Below are positions 19,617-28,978 of a stretch of DNA of 64,000 bases, one piece after another. Position numbers and translations under genes: made by a program. This DNA comes from Planctomycetaceae bacterium (GTDB lineage Bacteria > Planctomycetota > Planctomycetia > Planctomycetales > Planctomycetaceae). Positions within the stretch are counted from its first letter, which is position 1. Each line of letters begins with the position of its first letter. Below the pieces are notes generated by a model. It made no database searches, had not been told where the DNA came from, and saw only the letters and a list, made by a program, of their open reading frames with translations. The stretch is taken from positions 182,696 through 246,695 of the forward strand of contig PBOJ01000124.1 in the NCBI GenBank assembly GCA_002724315.1. The letters run 5' to 3'.

Positions 19617-20963
19617 ATGTCGCTGACCGCTGATGACAGCCGGTTTGTCTGGCATCCGTTTACACCGATGCAGGCCTACGCGGCGGAGGCCGCCCCGGTG
19701 ATTGTCGCCGGGGAGGGCTTTGACCTGGTCGACGAATCGGGTCAGCGCTATCTCGACGGCGTCTCGTCTCTGTGGTGCAACGTGCATGGTCACCGTGTAC
19801 CGGAGATCGATCGCGCGATCTCCGGGCAACTGGGCCGCATCGCCCATTCGACACTGCTCGGGCTAGGTAGCGACCCGTCAATCGAGTTGGCCAGGCAGTT
19901 GGTCGAGAGGACTCCGGCGGGTCTGGACCACGTCTTCTATTCGGACAGCGGTTCGACGGCTGTCGAAGCGGCACTGAAAATCGCCTGGCAGTTCCAGCGT
20001 CAGTCCGGAACTGGCGGCGCGGGACGGGACCTGTTCGTTGGCCTCTCGGGAGCCTACCACGGCGACACGATCGGATCGGTCAGCCTGGGCCAGATCGATC
20101 TGTTTCATTCGGTTTACGGGCCGTTGCTGTTTGACACGATGACGCTGCCGGCACCCGTGGCGTTTCGGCATCCCGACGGGTTCACCGACCAGGAGTGGCT
20201 GGATCGGTGCCAGGCGGAAATGGAACGTGTGGTGCGGGACAACCACGAGCGAATCGCCGCGGTGGTCATCGAACCGCTGGTCCAGGGAGCTGCCGGGATT
20301 TTGGTCCATCCCGAAGGGTACCTGCGGCGGCTCCGCGAGTTGACCCGGGAGTTGGGCCTGCTGTTGATTGCCGACGAGGTGGCAGTTGCTTTCGGTCGGA
20401 CCGGGACGTTGTTCGCGTGTGAGCACGAGGAGGTGACACCGGATCTGCTGTGCCTGGCCAAGGGGTTGACCGGTGGCTATCTGCCACTGGCGGCGACGTT
20501 GGCCACCGGGCCCGTTTTCGAAGCGTTTCTGGGTGAACCGCACCAGGGACGGACGTTCTTCCATGGACACACCTACACGGGGAACGCGCTGGGTTGTGCG
20601 GCCGCGCTGGCATCGCTGGATCTCTTTGAAACGAACGCCGTGCTGGAGAACGTGGGCGAGGTGGCCAATCGGCTCGAAAAAGGGCTGGCCGACCTGGTTG
20701 ATCACCCCCACGTGGGAGAGATCCGACAACGCGGTGCGATGGTGGGGATCGAACTGGTTGCCGATCGGGATGGCAATTTGCCGTTTCCCGCCGAGCGTCG
20801 GACCGGCCACCTGGTGACGCTGGCAGCTCGCCGCCGTGGCGTGGTGATCCGGCCCCTGGGTGACGTCGTGGTCCTGATGCCCGCGCCGGCCATGCCGCCG
20901 GTGTCGGTCGATCGGTTGGTCGAAGTGGCTCGGGAATCGATCGAGGAAGCTACTGCTGGTTGA
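19617..20963 (+). CDS. bioA: Adenosylmethionine--8-amino-7-oxononanoate aminotransferase
   Basis: 448 residues. PLP enzyme of biotin synthesis; moves an amino group from SAM to KAPA to give DAPA. Typical N-terminus [28 protein letters not shown]; the PLP lysine is K282 in [31 protein letters not shown] near the end. The usual DEVATGFGRTG reads [11 protein letters not shown] here. ATG 19617 follows GGGGAGCGGAGG. No other bio gene is in the window. Its last 14 bases overlap the 3' end of the convergent gene at 20950. Confidence 0.93.
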   Translation: MSLTADDSRFVWHPFTPMQAYAAEAAPVIVAGEGFDLVDESGQRYLDGVSSLWCNVHGHRVPEIDRAISGQLGRIAHSTLLGLGSDPSIELARQLVERTPAGLDHVFYSDSGSTAVEAALKIAWQFQRQSGTGGAGRDLFVGLSGAYHGDTIGSVSLGQIDLFHSVYGPLLFDTMTLPAPVAFRHPDGFTDQEWLDRCQAEMERVVRDNHERIAAVVIEPLVQGAAGILVHPEGYLRRLRELTRELGLLLIADEVAVAFGRTGTLFACEHEEVTPDLLCLAKGLTGGYLPLAATLATGPVFEAFLGEPHQGRTFFHGHTYTGNALGCAAALASLDLFETNAVLENVGEVANRLEKGLADLVDHPHVGEIRQRGAMVGIELVADRDGNLPFPAERRTGHLVTLAARRRGVVIRPLGDVVVLMPAPAMPPVSVDRLVEVARESIEEATAG

Positions 20964-21936
20964 CGTCTTCGCTTTCGCTCATCTGGCGGAAGAATTCGTC
21001 GGGATCGACGGTTTCGATTCCCTCGAGAGCTTCGATCGCACCGTCGGGAGCCGCGGTCGATCTCTTGAGACCCTCTGCGGCAAAGCGGAGGTCGCCCTGG
21101 CGAGCCCGCCAGGTCCACGTTAGTGCCACCGCGATCCCGGCCACGACCAGTCCCAGCAACGTCACAGCCCATCGCAGTCGATCGGCGGCGGTTGCAGGTA
21201 GGCGGGTCGTACCCGCCGTAGCGAGGGCCCGGCGGTCGATCCGCTGGGCCAGCAGCAGCGGCGCGGCGTGGACCCGGAGGTCCTGTTGTACGATGTACTG
21301 GTCCCGTTTGAAGAAGTACCCCACCACTCGCACCGGTGTTGGCGGATCGAGCGACTCACCGGTGGGCAGTCCGGTTGGTGGAGTCGTCAGTCGGATTCGG
21401 TACGGGGTCGTGCCGCTGTCGGATGTGAAGACCAGTGCCTCGTACAATTCGTTGATCCCCTCGTCATTCTCACGAACCGGAAAGGTCGTGAGTCTTCGGA
21501 GGTCGCCCGAAATCGTGACCAACTGGCCGCGGAAGTGCTCGGGTTGCTTCTGCAGTACCGAAAAGGCCACATCCCGGGCCACCGCTTCGAGATCCGCCTG
21601 CGGCAGGTCCCTGGCACGGGCCAGGATTCGGTGATACGGACCGCTTTCCTCGCCACGCAGTCCGACCGAATCGTCGGCGATCCCGGCAAGATCCTCCTCG
21701 GGCACCGTCACGGCGTCGAGGAGGTCGGGCGTGACGGCCCTGGGAGTCGTTTCCGGTGTGTCGACGGTTGCGGGGGCCGGTTTGGGGGGACCGGTCAGCC
21801 AGTACCACGAACTGGGTTCCCGGGCACGGTCGATGGCCACCAGCACCAGCACCAGCAACCCCACCATCGACATCATCCGCAGCTGAAATTTTCTGCCGAG
21901 GTAGTTGGGTGGCGGGGTGTCTGGGGGAGTCCTCAT
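20950..21936 (-). CDS. Membrane protein of unknown function
   Basis: 328 residues. One hydrophobic segment near the N-terminus ([18 protein letters not shown]) and one at about 247-270 ([21 protein letters not shown]), leaving a large soluble region between them that should lie outside the cytoplasm. This region (about 95-235) contains [17 protein letters not shown] and [13 protein letters not shown] and looks beta-rich, perhaps an OB-like fold. Short cytoplasmic tail ending in an acidic stretch. No named family recognised; probably planctomycete-specific. It is transcribed away from the TPR-TolQRR operon with about 190 bases between the two starts. Confidence 0.8.
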   Translation of the reverse strand: MRTPPDTPPPNYLGRKFQLRMMSMVGLLVLVLVAIDRAREPSSWYWLTGPPKPAPATVDTPETTPRAVTPDLLDAVTVPEEDLAGIADDSVGLRGEESGPYHRILARARDLPQADLEAVARDVAFSVLQKQPEHFRGQLVTISGDLRRLTTFPVRENDEGINELYEALVFTSDSGTTPYRIRLTTPPTGLPTGESLDPPTPVRVVGYFFKRDQYIVQQDLRVHAAPLLLAQRIDRRALATAGTTRLPATAADRLRWAVTLLGLVVAGIAVALTWTWRARQGDLRFAAEGLKRSTAAPDGAIEALEGIETVDPDEFFRQMSESEDVNQQ

Positions 21937-21966
21937 GGCCGTTCATTCTATGCCGGTGAGCTGTTC

Positions 21967-21995
21967 TTGCGAACCTCGTCAGACCGGACTATGCT
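21967..21995 (+). promoter_or_regulatory. Promoter of the TPR-TolQRR operon
   Basis: TTGCGA at 21967-21972, 17-base spacer, TATGCT at 21990-21995. It is the best sigma-70-like match in the 189-base gap and would give a leader of roughly 125 bases ahead of the gene at 22126. Confidence 0.5.
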
Positions 21996-22125
21996 GAAAA
22001 CCACAGGCCGCATTCGCGGTTTCGATCCCGTTTCGGCTCCCTTGGCCGTGTCGACGCGGGTCCTCTGGAACTGGCAGGTCATTGCCGGTGCTCTCCCGAT
22101 TCCAACTCACACTCCTGGAAAGCCG

Positions 22126-25100
22126 ATGGCTCCGATGCGACTCCGTCTGGTTTCATTGCTGGTGCTGTGGCTGGTGATCCCGACGACCGCGATGGCCCAG
22201 GGGCCCCAGGCCGCTGTACCGTCGCGGGAGCAGGGTTTTCTCGATGCGCTTCGTCAGCGCGGTTATTTCGAGTACGCCCAGCTGTATCTGGACGGACTCG
22301 AAAAGCGGCCAGGTGTGGCGGCCGAGATCAAGGCGGTGATTCCCTACGAACGGGCGATCACCTACCTGGAGGCGGGTCGGCGGGCGGCCAGCCCGACCGA
22401 GAAGACCCCGCTGTACGACCGTGCGGTGGGATTTCTCGACCAGTTCGTCAAGGCGCAGCCCAACCACCCGTTGGCCGCCGATGCGAATTCCCAGCGTGGA
22501 CGTATTCTCCTGGGCAAGGCACGGGTTGAGATCTGGCAGTCCCAGTCTCCGTCAAACACCGGCAAGCGGACCACGTTCCAGGATGCTGCTCGGACCCAGG
22601 TGGTGGCGGCCCGCAAGATTTTCCAGGTGGCTCACGACCAGTACCAGAAGGCCTGGAAGACATTCCCGACGTTCATCGACAAGGTCAAGCAGTCGGACCT
22701 GTTCCTGAAGCGGAAGCGGGCCGAGTCGCTCTACATGAGGGCGCAATACGACCTGGCACTGTGCACCTACGAGGAAGCACAGACCCACGACCGTGGCAGT
22801 GAACCCTACGTCAAGCTGGCCACGCAGGCGTCGGTTGAGTTCGAGGCGATTCACACTCGATACCGCAGCCAGGTGCTGGGGCTTTATGCCCGCATGTGGC
22901 AGGGCAAGTGCTTTGAAGAGCAGGACGACATCAATAAGGCCATGGGGATTTACAAGGAACTGCTGGGGCACCCGGGCGGATCGGCGACGATGCGGCGGAT
23001 CCAGGACCAGGTGCTGTTGTTCCAGTTGATTTGCCTCAACCACAAGGAGAAGCAGGATTTCCTGCTGGTGATCAACCAGTCGACCGAATGGCTCGGCAAG
23101 CGGCCGACGCGCCAACGCCGGTCTCCCGACGCTTTGGGCATTCTCTGGGAGCAGGTTCGGGCCCAGGAGGCGTTGGCGGTACAGAGGACGACGGTCGAGA
23201 AGGACCGCAACCAGTTGTTGACCGCGGCGCTGGCCAACTGTCGATTCATCCAGCGGTGGCCCAGCAAGTACAAGGACGTGGCGCTGTTCAAGATGCGAGA
23301 GCTGCAGGTGCAGTTGAAGGGGGCGGCGATTGATCCCCAGGACTTCGACACCGCCTTTGGGTTGGCTCACGATCTGTTCAAGAAGATCAAGGGGCACAAC
23401 GAGGGGCTCGCGGCAGCCAAGCGCGACAAGAAGCCGGCCCCGGAGATCAAGAAACTGGCGACCGACCGCGGTGAGCACCTGACCAGCACGCTGGAGATGC
23501 TGCAGAAGGCGCTGTCACTGGTGGATCGGGACACCTCCAAGGAGGATCTCGACCGAGCCCGCTTCTATATGGCCTACGTCTATTACCAGCAGCGTCAGAA
23601 TTACGAGGCCGCCGTTTTGGGCGATTTCCTTTCTCGGCATGTCAGTGCCAAGGCCGAGACCATGGCACTGGACGCGGCGGCCATCGCCATGGCTTCACAC
23701 GTTCGCTCCTACAACGACTCGGCGACCGAAGAACTCAAACAGCAGAGCCTGCGATTGATCGAGTCGACCGCGACGCGGATCCTGAAGAAGTGGCCCGAGA
23801 GTTCTCGTGCCCAGGACACCCGCCTGCAACTGGCCCAGGTCTACGAGGGCAAGCGGCCTCTGGAGGCGGCTCGGAATTACTCCCAGGTGTCCGAAAATTC
23901 CCAGGTCTACGCCGAGGCACAGACCCGGGCCGGACAGCAGTTCCTCCGAGCGTGGCTCGATGCCAGTTCCGCGCCGGCTGCCTCGCGGCCACCCCAGTCC
24001 GATCTCGACAGTTGGCTCGCTTCGGCCCAAACGCACCTCCGCAACGGCATCACCCGGACGGAGAAACTGACACCCGCGACAGTGACGGCCCCCGAGTTGC
24101 TGGTTGCCGCCAAGGTCTCCCTGGCCCAGATCCAGAACAATGCCGGCAAATACCAGGAGAGCATCGACCTGTTGGTCAAAGACCCTCACAGTGTGGTCAC
24201 CGCGATCAGTGTCCCCGATGAAGCCAAGCGGCCCGAATCGGGTGTGCAGCGTCGTGAATTTGCCAGCCTGGCGGCCCAGTTGCTGCTCCGGGCCCGGATC
24301 GGTCTCCGGCAACTCGACGAGGCACAGACGGCAATGGAGCTGCTCGAGAAGATCGCGGGGGCGGCCGAGGGCGAGGCGGTGACCGAGCTCTACCGCCAAC
24401 TCGGCGATGAACTCAAACAGGAACTCGAGCGACTGGCCGCGGCAGGCAACCAGCGGCGGGTCACCGAAGTTCTGGAGGCGTTCGAGGACTTCCTGGGGCG
24501 ATTGAGACAGCGGACCGATCAGACCTTCAACAGCCTGATCTGGATTGCCGAGACGTACAGCGGGCTGGGGCAGGGGGCGACCGAGAAAACGCGTGCCGCC
24601 ACCTTCTTTGGTCACGCGGCCGAAAGTTACCAGCAGATCCTGGATCGAGCCGACCAGTTGGTCAGCGACGAAGCCAAGCGAAAGAAACTCGTCCCGGGTG
24701 TCAGCCTGCGTCTGGCCAACTGCCTTCGACACCAAGGAAACTTCGATGCCGCTCGCAAGCTGATTGTCCAACTCTCCACCAGCCAGCCTCTGGCGCTGGA
24801 TGTGCAGTTCGAGGCGGCCGCGATGTACCAGGCCTGGGGCAATTCGGGACAGACCGAAAACTTCGAGAAGGCGATTGTCGGTGTCGAGTCCGAGAAGGTG
24901 CTGGGTTGGAGCAAGATCGCACTGTATCTCCAGCGTCTCATCGACAGCCGTTCGAAGGACGCTGACGGGTATCGGGATCGACGCTGGGAGTCCCGGTACA
25001 ACCAGTTGCAGTGTCGGATTCAGCACGCCGCAGCAGTGGCCGACGACAAGCAGCGGAAGGAACAGTTGGAGCGGGCTCGTTCGGAGATCCAGGGGATGAT

Positions 25101-25620
25101 GCTGGTCACCTCGACGATTGACGGACGTTGGGCGGTGCGTTACGACGCGGCTTATCGCCAGATTCTCGAGGGGCTCGGTGAACCGGTGATCACGCTGGCC
25201 GAGTACCGGGAGAAATACAAACCACAGGCGTCTGCTGCGCCAGCTGTGGCAGGTGTTTCTCAGCCGCGAGCGGCTGTGGCTGCCGGACCGGCTGCGGTGG
25301 TTGGGACAACGGCAGCTGTGACCGATGCCGGATCGAGCATGCTGGGACTGATCTTTGCCGGTGTGCTGTTGGCTGGCGGCGGGATTGCAGTCGTTGTCAT
25401 GTTCAAGGGATCCTCGGGCAAAAAACGCTCGCGTCGCCGCTACGCTCCGGACGCCGCCCCGGCACCGCGGCCGGCGCAGAGGAAGACGTCACGTGGCAAG
25501 CGGCCGCGACAGCGTGCGGCTGGAGGTCAACCGGCCGGACGGGCGCGGTCGGCGGCTCCGGCCGAGGGTGCTCAGGGGCAGCCAAGGCAGAAACGCCGGC
25601 GGCCGAGACCTGAAGCGTGA
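22126..25620 (+). CDS. Large exported TPR protein with C-terminal membrane anchor
   Basis: 1164 residues. Start 22126 gives the signal peptide MAPMRLRLVSLLVLWLVIP ending at AMAQ; GGAAAG is just upstream (22117-22122). Almost all of the protein is helical repeat sequence of TPR type (for example QRGYFEYAQLYLDGL, LLRARIGLRQLDEAQTAMEL). Near the C-terminus is one membrane helix (GLIFAGVLLAGGGIAVVVMF, about 1067-1087) followed by a very basic tail rich in Lys/Arg/Pro/Ala that should lie in the cytoplasm. Same strand and close spacing with a second TPR gene and TolQ/TolR genes suggest a scaffold for an envelope motor complex. Function not known. Confidence 0.85.
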   Translation: MAPMRLRLVSLLVLWLVIPTTAMAQGPQAAVPSREQGFLDALRQRGYFEYAQLYLDGLEKRPGVAAEIKAVIPYERAITYLEAGRRAASPTEKTPLYDRAVGFLDQFVKAQPNHPLAADANSQRGRILLGKARVEIWQSQSPSNTGKRTTFQDAARTQVVAARKIFQVAHDQYQKAWKTFPTFIDKVKQSDLFLKRKRAESLYMRAQYDLALCTYEEAQTHDRGSEPYVKLATQASVEFEAIHTRYRSQVLGLYARMWQGKCFEEQDDINKAMGIYKELLGHPGGSATMRRIQDQVLLFQLICLNHKEKQDFLLVINQSTEWLGKRPTRQRRSPDALGILWEQVRAQEALAVQRTTVEKDRNQLLTAALANCRFIQRWPSKYKDVALFKMRELQVQLKGAAIDPQDFDTAFGLAHDLFKKIKGHNEGLAAAKRDKKPAPEIKKLATDRGEHLTSTLEMLQKALSLVDRDTSKEDLDRARFYMAYVYYQQRQNYEAAVLGDFLSRHVSAKAETMALDAAAIAMASHVRSYNDSATEELKQQSLRLIESTATRILKKWPESSRAQDTRLQLAQVYEGKRPLEAARNYSQVSENSQVYAEAQTRAGQQFLRAWLDASSAPAASRPPQSDLDSWLASAQTHLRNGITRTEKLTPATVTAPELLVAAKVSLAQIQNNAGKYQESIDLLVKDPHSVVTAISVPDEAKRPESGVQRREFASLAAQLLLRARIGLRQLDEAQTAMELLEKIAGAAEGEAVTELYRQLGDELKQELERLAAAGNQRRVTEVLEAFEDFLGRLRQRTDQTFNSLIWIAETYSGLGQGATEKTRAATFFGHAAESYQQILDRADQLVSDEAKRKKLVPGVSLRLANCLRHQGNFDAARKLIVQLSTSQPLALDVQFEAAAMYQAWGNSGQTENFEKAIVGVESEKVLGWSKIALYLQRLIDSRSKDADGYRDRRWESRYNQLQCRIQHAAAVADDKQRKEQLERARSEIQGMMLVTSTIDGRWAVRYDAAYRQILEGLGEPVITLAEYREKYKPQASAAPAVAGVSQPRAAVAAGPAAVVGTTAAVTDAGSSMLGLIFAGVLLAGGGIAVVVMFKGSSGKKRSRRRYAPDAAPAPRPAQRKTSRGKRPRQRAAGGQPAGRARSAAPAEGAQGQPRQKRRRPRPEA

Positions 25621-25691
25621 TCTGCAGATGGCCGTTGGAATACCAGGAAACCAGAAGCGACAGAGACCAGAACCCACGGAGCTTGACGCCG

Positions 25692-26768
25692 ATGCGTGAT
25701 CGATTCGCACTTGCCATCTCGATGCTGCTGACACTCGTCGTGTCACTGTCGGCGACCCGGTCTGTTCAGGCGATCGACCAGGTGATCCGCAAGAGTTCCG
25801 CAACCCCGGTTCGCGGCAAGATCACCGCGATCTCCAAGACGGGCCTGACGGTCAAGCCTCAGGTCGGTGCCGACGTGATGGTGCCGGCCAACGACATCGT
25901 CGATGTCCGCTGGGACGGTGAGCCGGTCAAGCTGATCACCGCCCGTGGAGCCGATCGGGCGTCGAGGTACACCCAGGCGCTGAAGGCGTACGCCGACGTG
26001 GAGTCCGATCCCAAGGCCGCCGCGGACAATATCAACAAGGACCTGAAGTTCCTGGTCGCACGGGCGACCGCCGGGCAGGCACTGGCCGGAGCCGGGAAAC
26101 TGGAGGATGCTCGTGCCAAGCTCGAAGCGTTCCTGCAGATCGGGGCAACCAGCTTCCGCTATTTCGACGCTGTCGGATTGCTCGGTCGTGTTGAACTGGC
26201 CGCCGGGAGCCACGACAAGGCCAAGGCCCAGTTCACCACGTTGGCCGGGGCTCCGTGGCTCGACTACAAGATGGCCGGTCAGAGCGCCCAGGCACGGGTG
26301 CTGTTGGCTCAGGGTGACGTCGACGGGGCGCTGTCGGCCTTTCAGGCGGTGATCACCCAGGGAGCCAACAATTCCGACAAGGCGATCAAGGGGCAGAGAT
26401 TCCAGGCGGTTCTGGGCAAGTCGAGTTGCCTGATCCGCAAACAGGGGCAGGCCTCGTTCACAGCCGCACTCAAGGATCTCGACGGTGTTCTTGCCGAGGC
26501 CTCCGACTCCGACAGCCGCGTGCTGGCCGAAGCCTACCTGCGGCAGGGGGATTGCCTGCGACTGTTGGGGCGGCAGAAGGAGGCGGTCCTGTCGTACCTG
26601 CATGTCGATCTGCTGTTTGCCTCCGAGGCCGCGTTGCATGCCGAATCGCTGTTCCATCTGGGGACTCTCTGGTCGGCCGTCGGGCATCCCGATCGGGCCT
26701 CTTCCGCCAGGGAACGTCTGCGGAGTGACTATCCACAGAGTTCGTGGGCGAAGAAACTGGGAAGTTGA
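25692..26768 (+). CDS. Exported TPR protein
   Basis: 358 residues. Signal peptide MRDRFALAISMLLTLVVSL with cleavage near VQA. Residues about 35-75 form a small beta domain (GKITAISKTGLTVKPQVGAD) resembling a short SH3-like or adapter module; the rest is TPR-like helical repeat (AGAGKLEDARAKLEAFL, ALSAFQAVITQG, SLFHLGTLWSAVGHPDRA). ATG 25692 has GGAG ten bases upstream. It follows the large TPR gene by 71 bases and precedes the TolQ-like gene by 65, so it is probably part of the same operon and a periplasmic partner. Confidence 0.85.
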   Translation: MRDRFALAISMLLTLVVSLSATRSVQAIDQVIRKSSATPVRGKITAISKTGLTVKPQVGADVMVPANDIVDVRWDGEPVKLITARGADRASRYTQALKAYADVESDPKAAADNINKDLKFLVARATAGQALAGAGKLEDARAKLEAFLQIGATSFRYFDAVGLLGRVELAAGSHDKAKAQFTTLAGAPWLDYKMAGQSAQARVLLAQGDVDGALSAFQAVITQGANNSDKAIKGQRFQAVLGKSSCLIRKQGQASFTAALKDLDGVLAEASDSDSRVLAEAYLRQGDCLRLLGRQKEAVLSYLHVDLLFASEAALHAESLFHLGTLWSAVGHPDRASSARERLRSDYPQSSWAKKLGS

Positions 26769-26833
26769 CAATCGGTCCCGCCGGGCCAACAACCACCAAC
26801 ACAACCACAACGATTGCATCACTGGAGATGACC

Positions 26834-27775
26834 ATGTCCGATCACCTGCTCGCACGCCGCACGGCCGTGTGGATGTTTGCCAGCCTGTGCCTGGCGACGT
26901 TGCTGTTCCTGGGTCCGGCTGCTGGCCGCACCCTGGCCTGGCAGGACGAGAAGGCGGCCGAACCACCGCCGGCTGCCGCGGCCGAACCCGCGGCACAACC
27001 CGCGGCACAACCCGCGGCTGCAGCCGACGGCGGAGGGGCGACGGCAGATCCGGCCGCTGCGGCTGGTGGTGCCCCGACGGCACCGACGTCCGAGAGCTTG
27101 CTCACTAAGTCGATTGGTTCGCTGGGGTATTTTTTCGGACCGATCTTCCTGTTGATCTCCTTCATGCTGGTCGCGCTGGTGATGATGAACGTGTTGCAGA
27201 TTCGCCGGGATGTGCTGCTGCCGCCCGATTTCGTCGACGATTTCGAGGACCAGCTCAACAACAAGGATTACCAGGGCGCCTACAACATCGCCCGCGATCA
27301 CGACTCGATGGTCGCTCGTGTTTTGACCTCTGGCTTGACCAAGCTCAACCGTGGCTACTCCGAGGCGGTCGAAGGGATGCAGGAGGTCGGTGAGGACGAG
27401 AACATGTCTCTGGAGCACCGACTGAGCTACCTGGCCCTGATCGGTTCGATCGCGCCGATGATTGGCCTGGCCGGTACGGTGACCGGCATGATCAGTTCCT
27501 TTGACGAAATCGCCAATTCGGCCACTCAGCCCGAGCCGGCAAAACTGGCCGACGGGATTTCGACGGCACTTTGGACGACCTTGGTGGGGTTGGGCATCGC
27601 GATCCCCGCGATGATTGCCTACAGCATTCTCCGCAATCGTGTCTCTCGACTGGTGCTCGAGGTGGGCATGGTCAGCGAGGGACTGATGGCTCGGTTCCAG
27701 ACCCTGGGTCGCAGCAAGCCTGCCGCCGGTGGTGCCGCGGCAGCGGCACCGGCTCCGGCCGCGCCGCAGGAGTAA
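26834..27775 (+). CDS. MotA/TolQ/ExbB proton-channel family protein
   Basis: 313 residues. Start 26834 is placed six bases after GGAG; ATG 26828 is the alternative. Unlike ordinary TolQ/ExbB it starts with a signal-peptide-like helix (MFASLCLATLLFLGPAAG), then an Ala/Pro/Glu-rich linker of about 45 residues. The family core follows: one helix (GPIFLLISFMLVALVMMNV), a cytoplasmic loop, then the paired helices with LIGSIAPMIGLAGTVTGMI and STALWTTLVGLGIAIPAM, which line the proton path. By family it uses the proton gradient to drive an envelope partner. Two TolR/ExbD genes follow directly. Confidence 0.92.
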   Translation: MSDHLLARRTAVWMFASLCLATLLFLGPAAGRTLAWQDEKAAEPPPAAAAEPAAQPAAQPAAAADGGGATADPAAAAGGAPTAPTSESLLTKSIGSLGYFFGPIFLLISFMLVALVMMNVLQIRRDVLLPPDFVDDFEDQLNNKDYQGAYNIARDHDSMVARVLTSGLTKLNRGYSEAVEGMQEVGEDENMSLEHRLSYLALIGSIAPMIGLAGTVTGMISSFDEIANSATQPEPAKLADGISTALWTTLVGLGIAIPAMIAYSILRNRVSRLVLEVGMVSEGLMARFQTLGRSKPAAGGAAAAAPAPAAPQE

Positions 27776-27824
27776 CCCGGAAACGGAGACTGGCCGTGTT
27801 GACGGCTGCAGTGAGGAATCGCTG

Positions 27825-28427
27825 ATGCGGATTAACAAGACAGACCCGGTGCTGGCCGAAGTCGACATGACGCCGATGATCGACATCGTGTTTCAGTTGA
27901 TCGCCTTTTTCATGGTGATCTCCAACTTCGAGCAGACCCAGGCTGACGAGCGGGTGCGGCTGCCCGAGGACGTGTTGGCACAGCCGCCGACGGTCAAACC
28001 CGCCCACGAACTGGTGCTCAATGTGGGTTTTGTCCGCGATCCCGATCACGGAATTCCCGAGCAGGGACCGGTTGTGTTTCACAACGCCGAGTTCTGTCGG
28101 ATCACCGACACGGATTCGCCGGGGGAGGTGATGATCTTCAACCGGAGTTCCGGGAGCAACGAGACGAGGCAGACGGTTCCGTTCGCCTACCGTCTCGAGC
28201 AGGAGAAGCGTCTGTTCTACGACCGCGGAGTGAATCCGGCAGAGGAAGTGACGGTGATCGTGCGGGCTGACACCCGTGTGCCGACCGGACTCGTGCAGAA
28301 GCTGATCCAGATGGCCCAGGAACCGTTCACTGGGGGAGACGGAACTTCCCAGGGCGGTTTTGCCAAGTTTGCCTTGAAGGCCGAGCAGACGGCGGCCAGT
28401 CGCGCTTTTCAGACGCGGAGTCCGTGA
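27825..28427 (+). CDS. TolR/ExbD family protein 1
   Basis: 200 residues, longer than the usual 140. One N-terminal membrane helix with the key aspartate: VDMTPMIDIVFQLIAFFMVI. The periplasmic part carries an insert (about 60-120, NAEFCRITDTDSPGE) before the family C-terminal fold (VTVIVRADTRVPTGLVQKLI). Start ATG 27825 follows GTGAGGAA. Partner of the TolQ-like protein encoded 49 bases upstream. Confidence 0.9.
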   Translation: MRINKTDPVLAEVDMTPMIDIVFQLIAFFMVISNFEQTQADERVRLPEDVLAQPPTVKPAHELVLNVGFVRDPDHGIPEQGPVVFHNAEFCRITDTDSPGEVMIFNRSSGSNETRQTVPFAYRLEQEKRLFYDRGVNPAEEVTVIVRADTRVPTGLVQKLIQMAQEPFTGGDGTSQGGFAKFALKAEQTAASRAFQTRSP

Positions 28428-28430
28428 CCG

Positions 28431-28952
28431 ATGCAGTTCCGCAACCAGAACAAGCCGGAGAAGATCGAGCCGCAGATGGCGCCGATGATCGACGTCGTTT
28501 TTCTGCTGCTGATCTTTTTCATGCTGACGTTGAAGATCATCAGCCCCGAGGGCGACTTCAACATCAACATGCCCGCCGTGGCGCAGGCCCAGACCGAGAC
28601 GCCCAAACTGCTGCCGGATTTCAAGGTCCGGTTGTTGGCGGATGCGGCCACTGGCCAACTGGTCGAGGTTCGCTTCGGTCAGCGCAGCCTTGGTAATGGC
28701 CCGCAGGCCTTCCAATTGCTTCAGCAGACGATCAAGGAGCAGATTGCCGGAAGTCCGTACGCCGATGAGGTCGAGATCGAGATCGATGCGGACTTCGACC
28801 TGAACTACGAGCACGTGATCAGCGCCGTCAGCGCCTGCACCGGTGAGATTTCCGAATCCAGCGACGGCAGCAAGCCGAAGATCTCGCGGTTTGTCGAGAA
28901 GATCAAGTTCGCTCCGCCTCGCCAGAGCCAGCGGGCTGCGGCTGGCGGGTAG
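28431..28952 (+). CDS. TolR/ExbD family protein 2
   Basis: 173 residues. The helix MAPMIDVVFLLLIFFMLTL holds the conserved aspartate; the periplasmic domain follows (KLLPDFKVRLLADA, EVEIEIDADFDLNYEHVISA). ATG 28431 is three bases after the previous stop, so translation is coupled. A TolQ with two different TolR proteins is common in Planctomycetota and suggests a hetero-dimeric periplasmic part. It ends the operon; a GC hairpin lies at 28964-28978. Confidence 0.9.
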   Translation: MQFRNQNKPEKIEPQMAPMIDVVFLLLIFFMLTLKIISPEGDFNINMPAVAQAQTETPKLLPDFKVRLLADAATGQLVEVRFGQRSLGNGPQAFQLLQQTIKEQIAGSPYADEVEIEIDADFDLNYEHVISAVSACTGEISESSDGSKPKISRFVEKIKFAPPRQSQRAAAGG

Positions 28953-28963
28953 GCCGGAACCTC

Positions 28964-28978
28964 CGGGGGTCACCCCCG
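28964..28978. terminator. Small GC hairpin between convergent genes
   Basis: CGGGGG (28964-28969), loop TCA, CCCCCG (28973-28978). It lies between the ends of the second TolR gene and the convergent xerD-like gene, whose TGA stop forms the loop. No T-run, so only a possible two-way terminator. Confidence 0.35.

Noticed and set aside
20389..20421. [11 protein letters not shown] in BioA as a sign of a broken enzyme
   Set aside because: The PLP lysine and other motifs are intact; the change is small and may be normal in this phylum.
21268..22125. Upstream extension of the large TPR protein frame
   Set aside because: It runs antisense through the gene at 20950-21936 and would bury the signal peptide at 22126.
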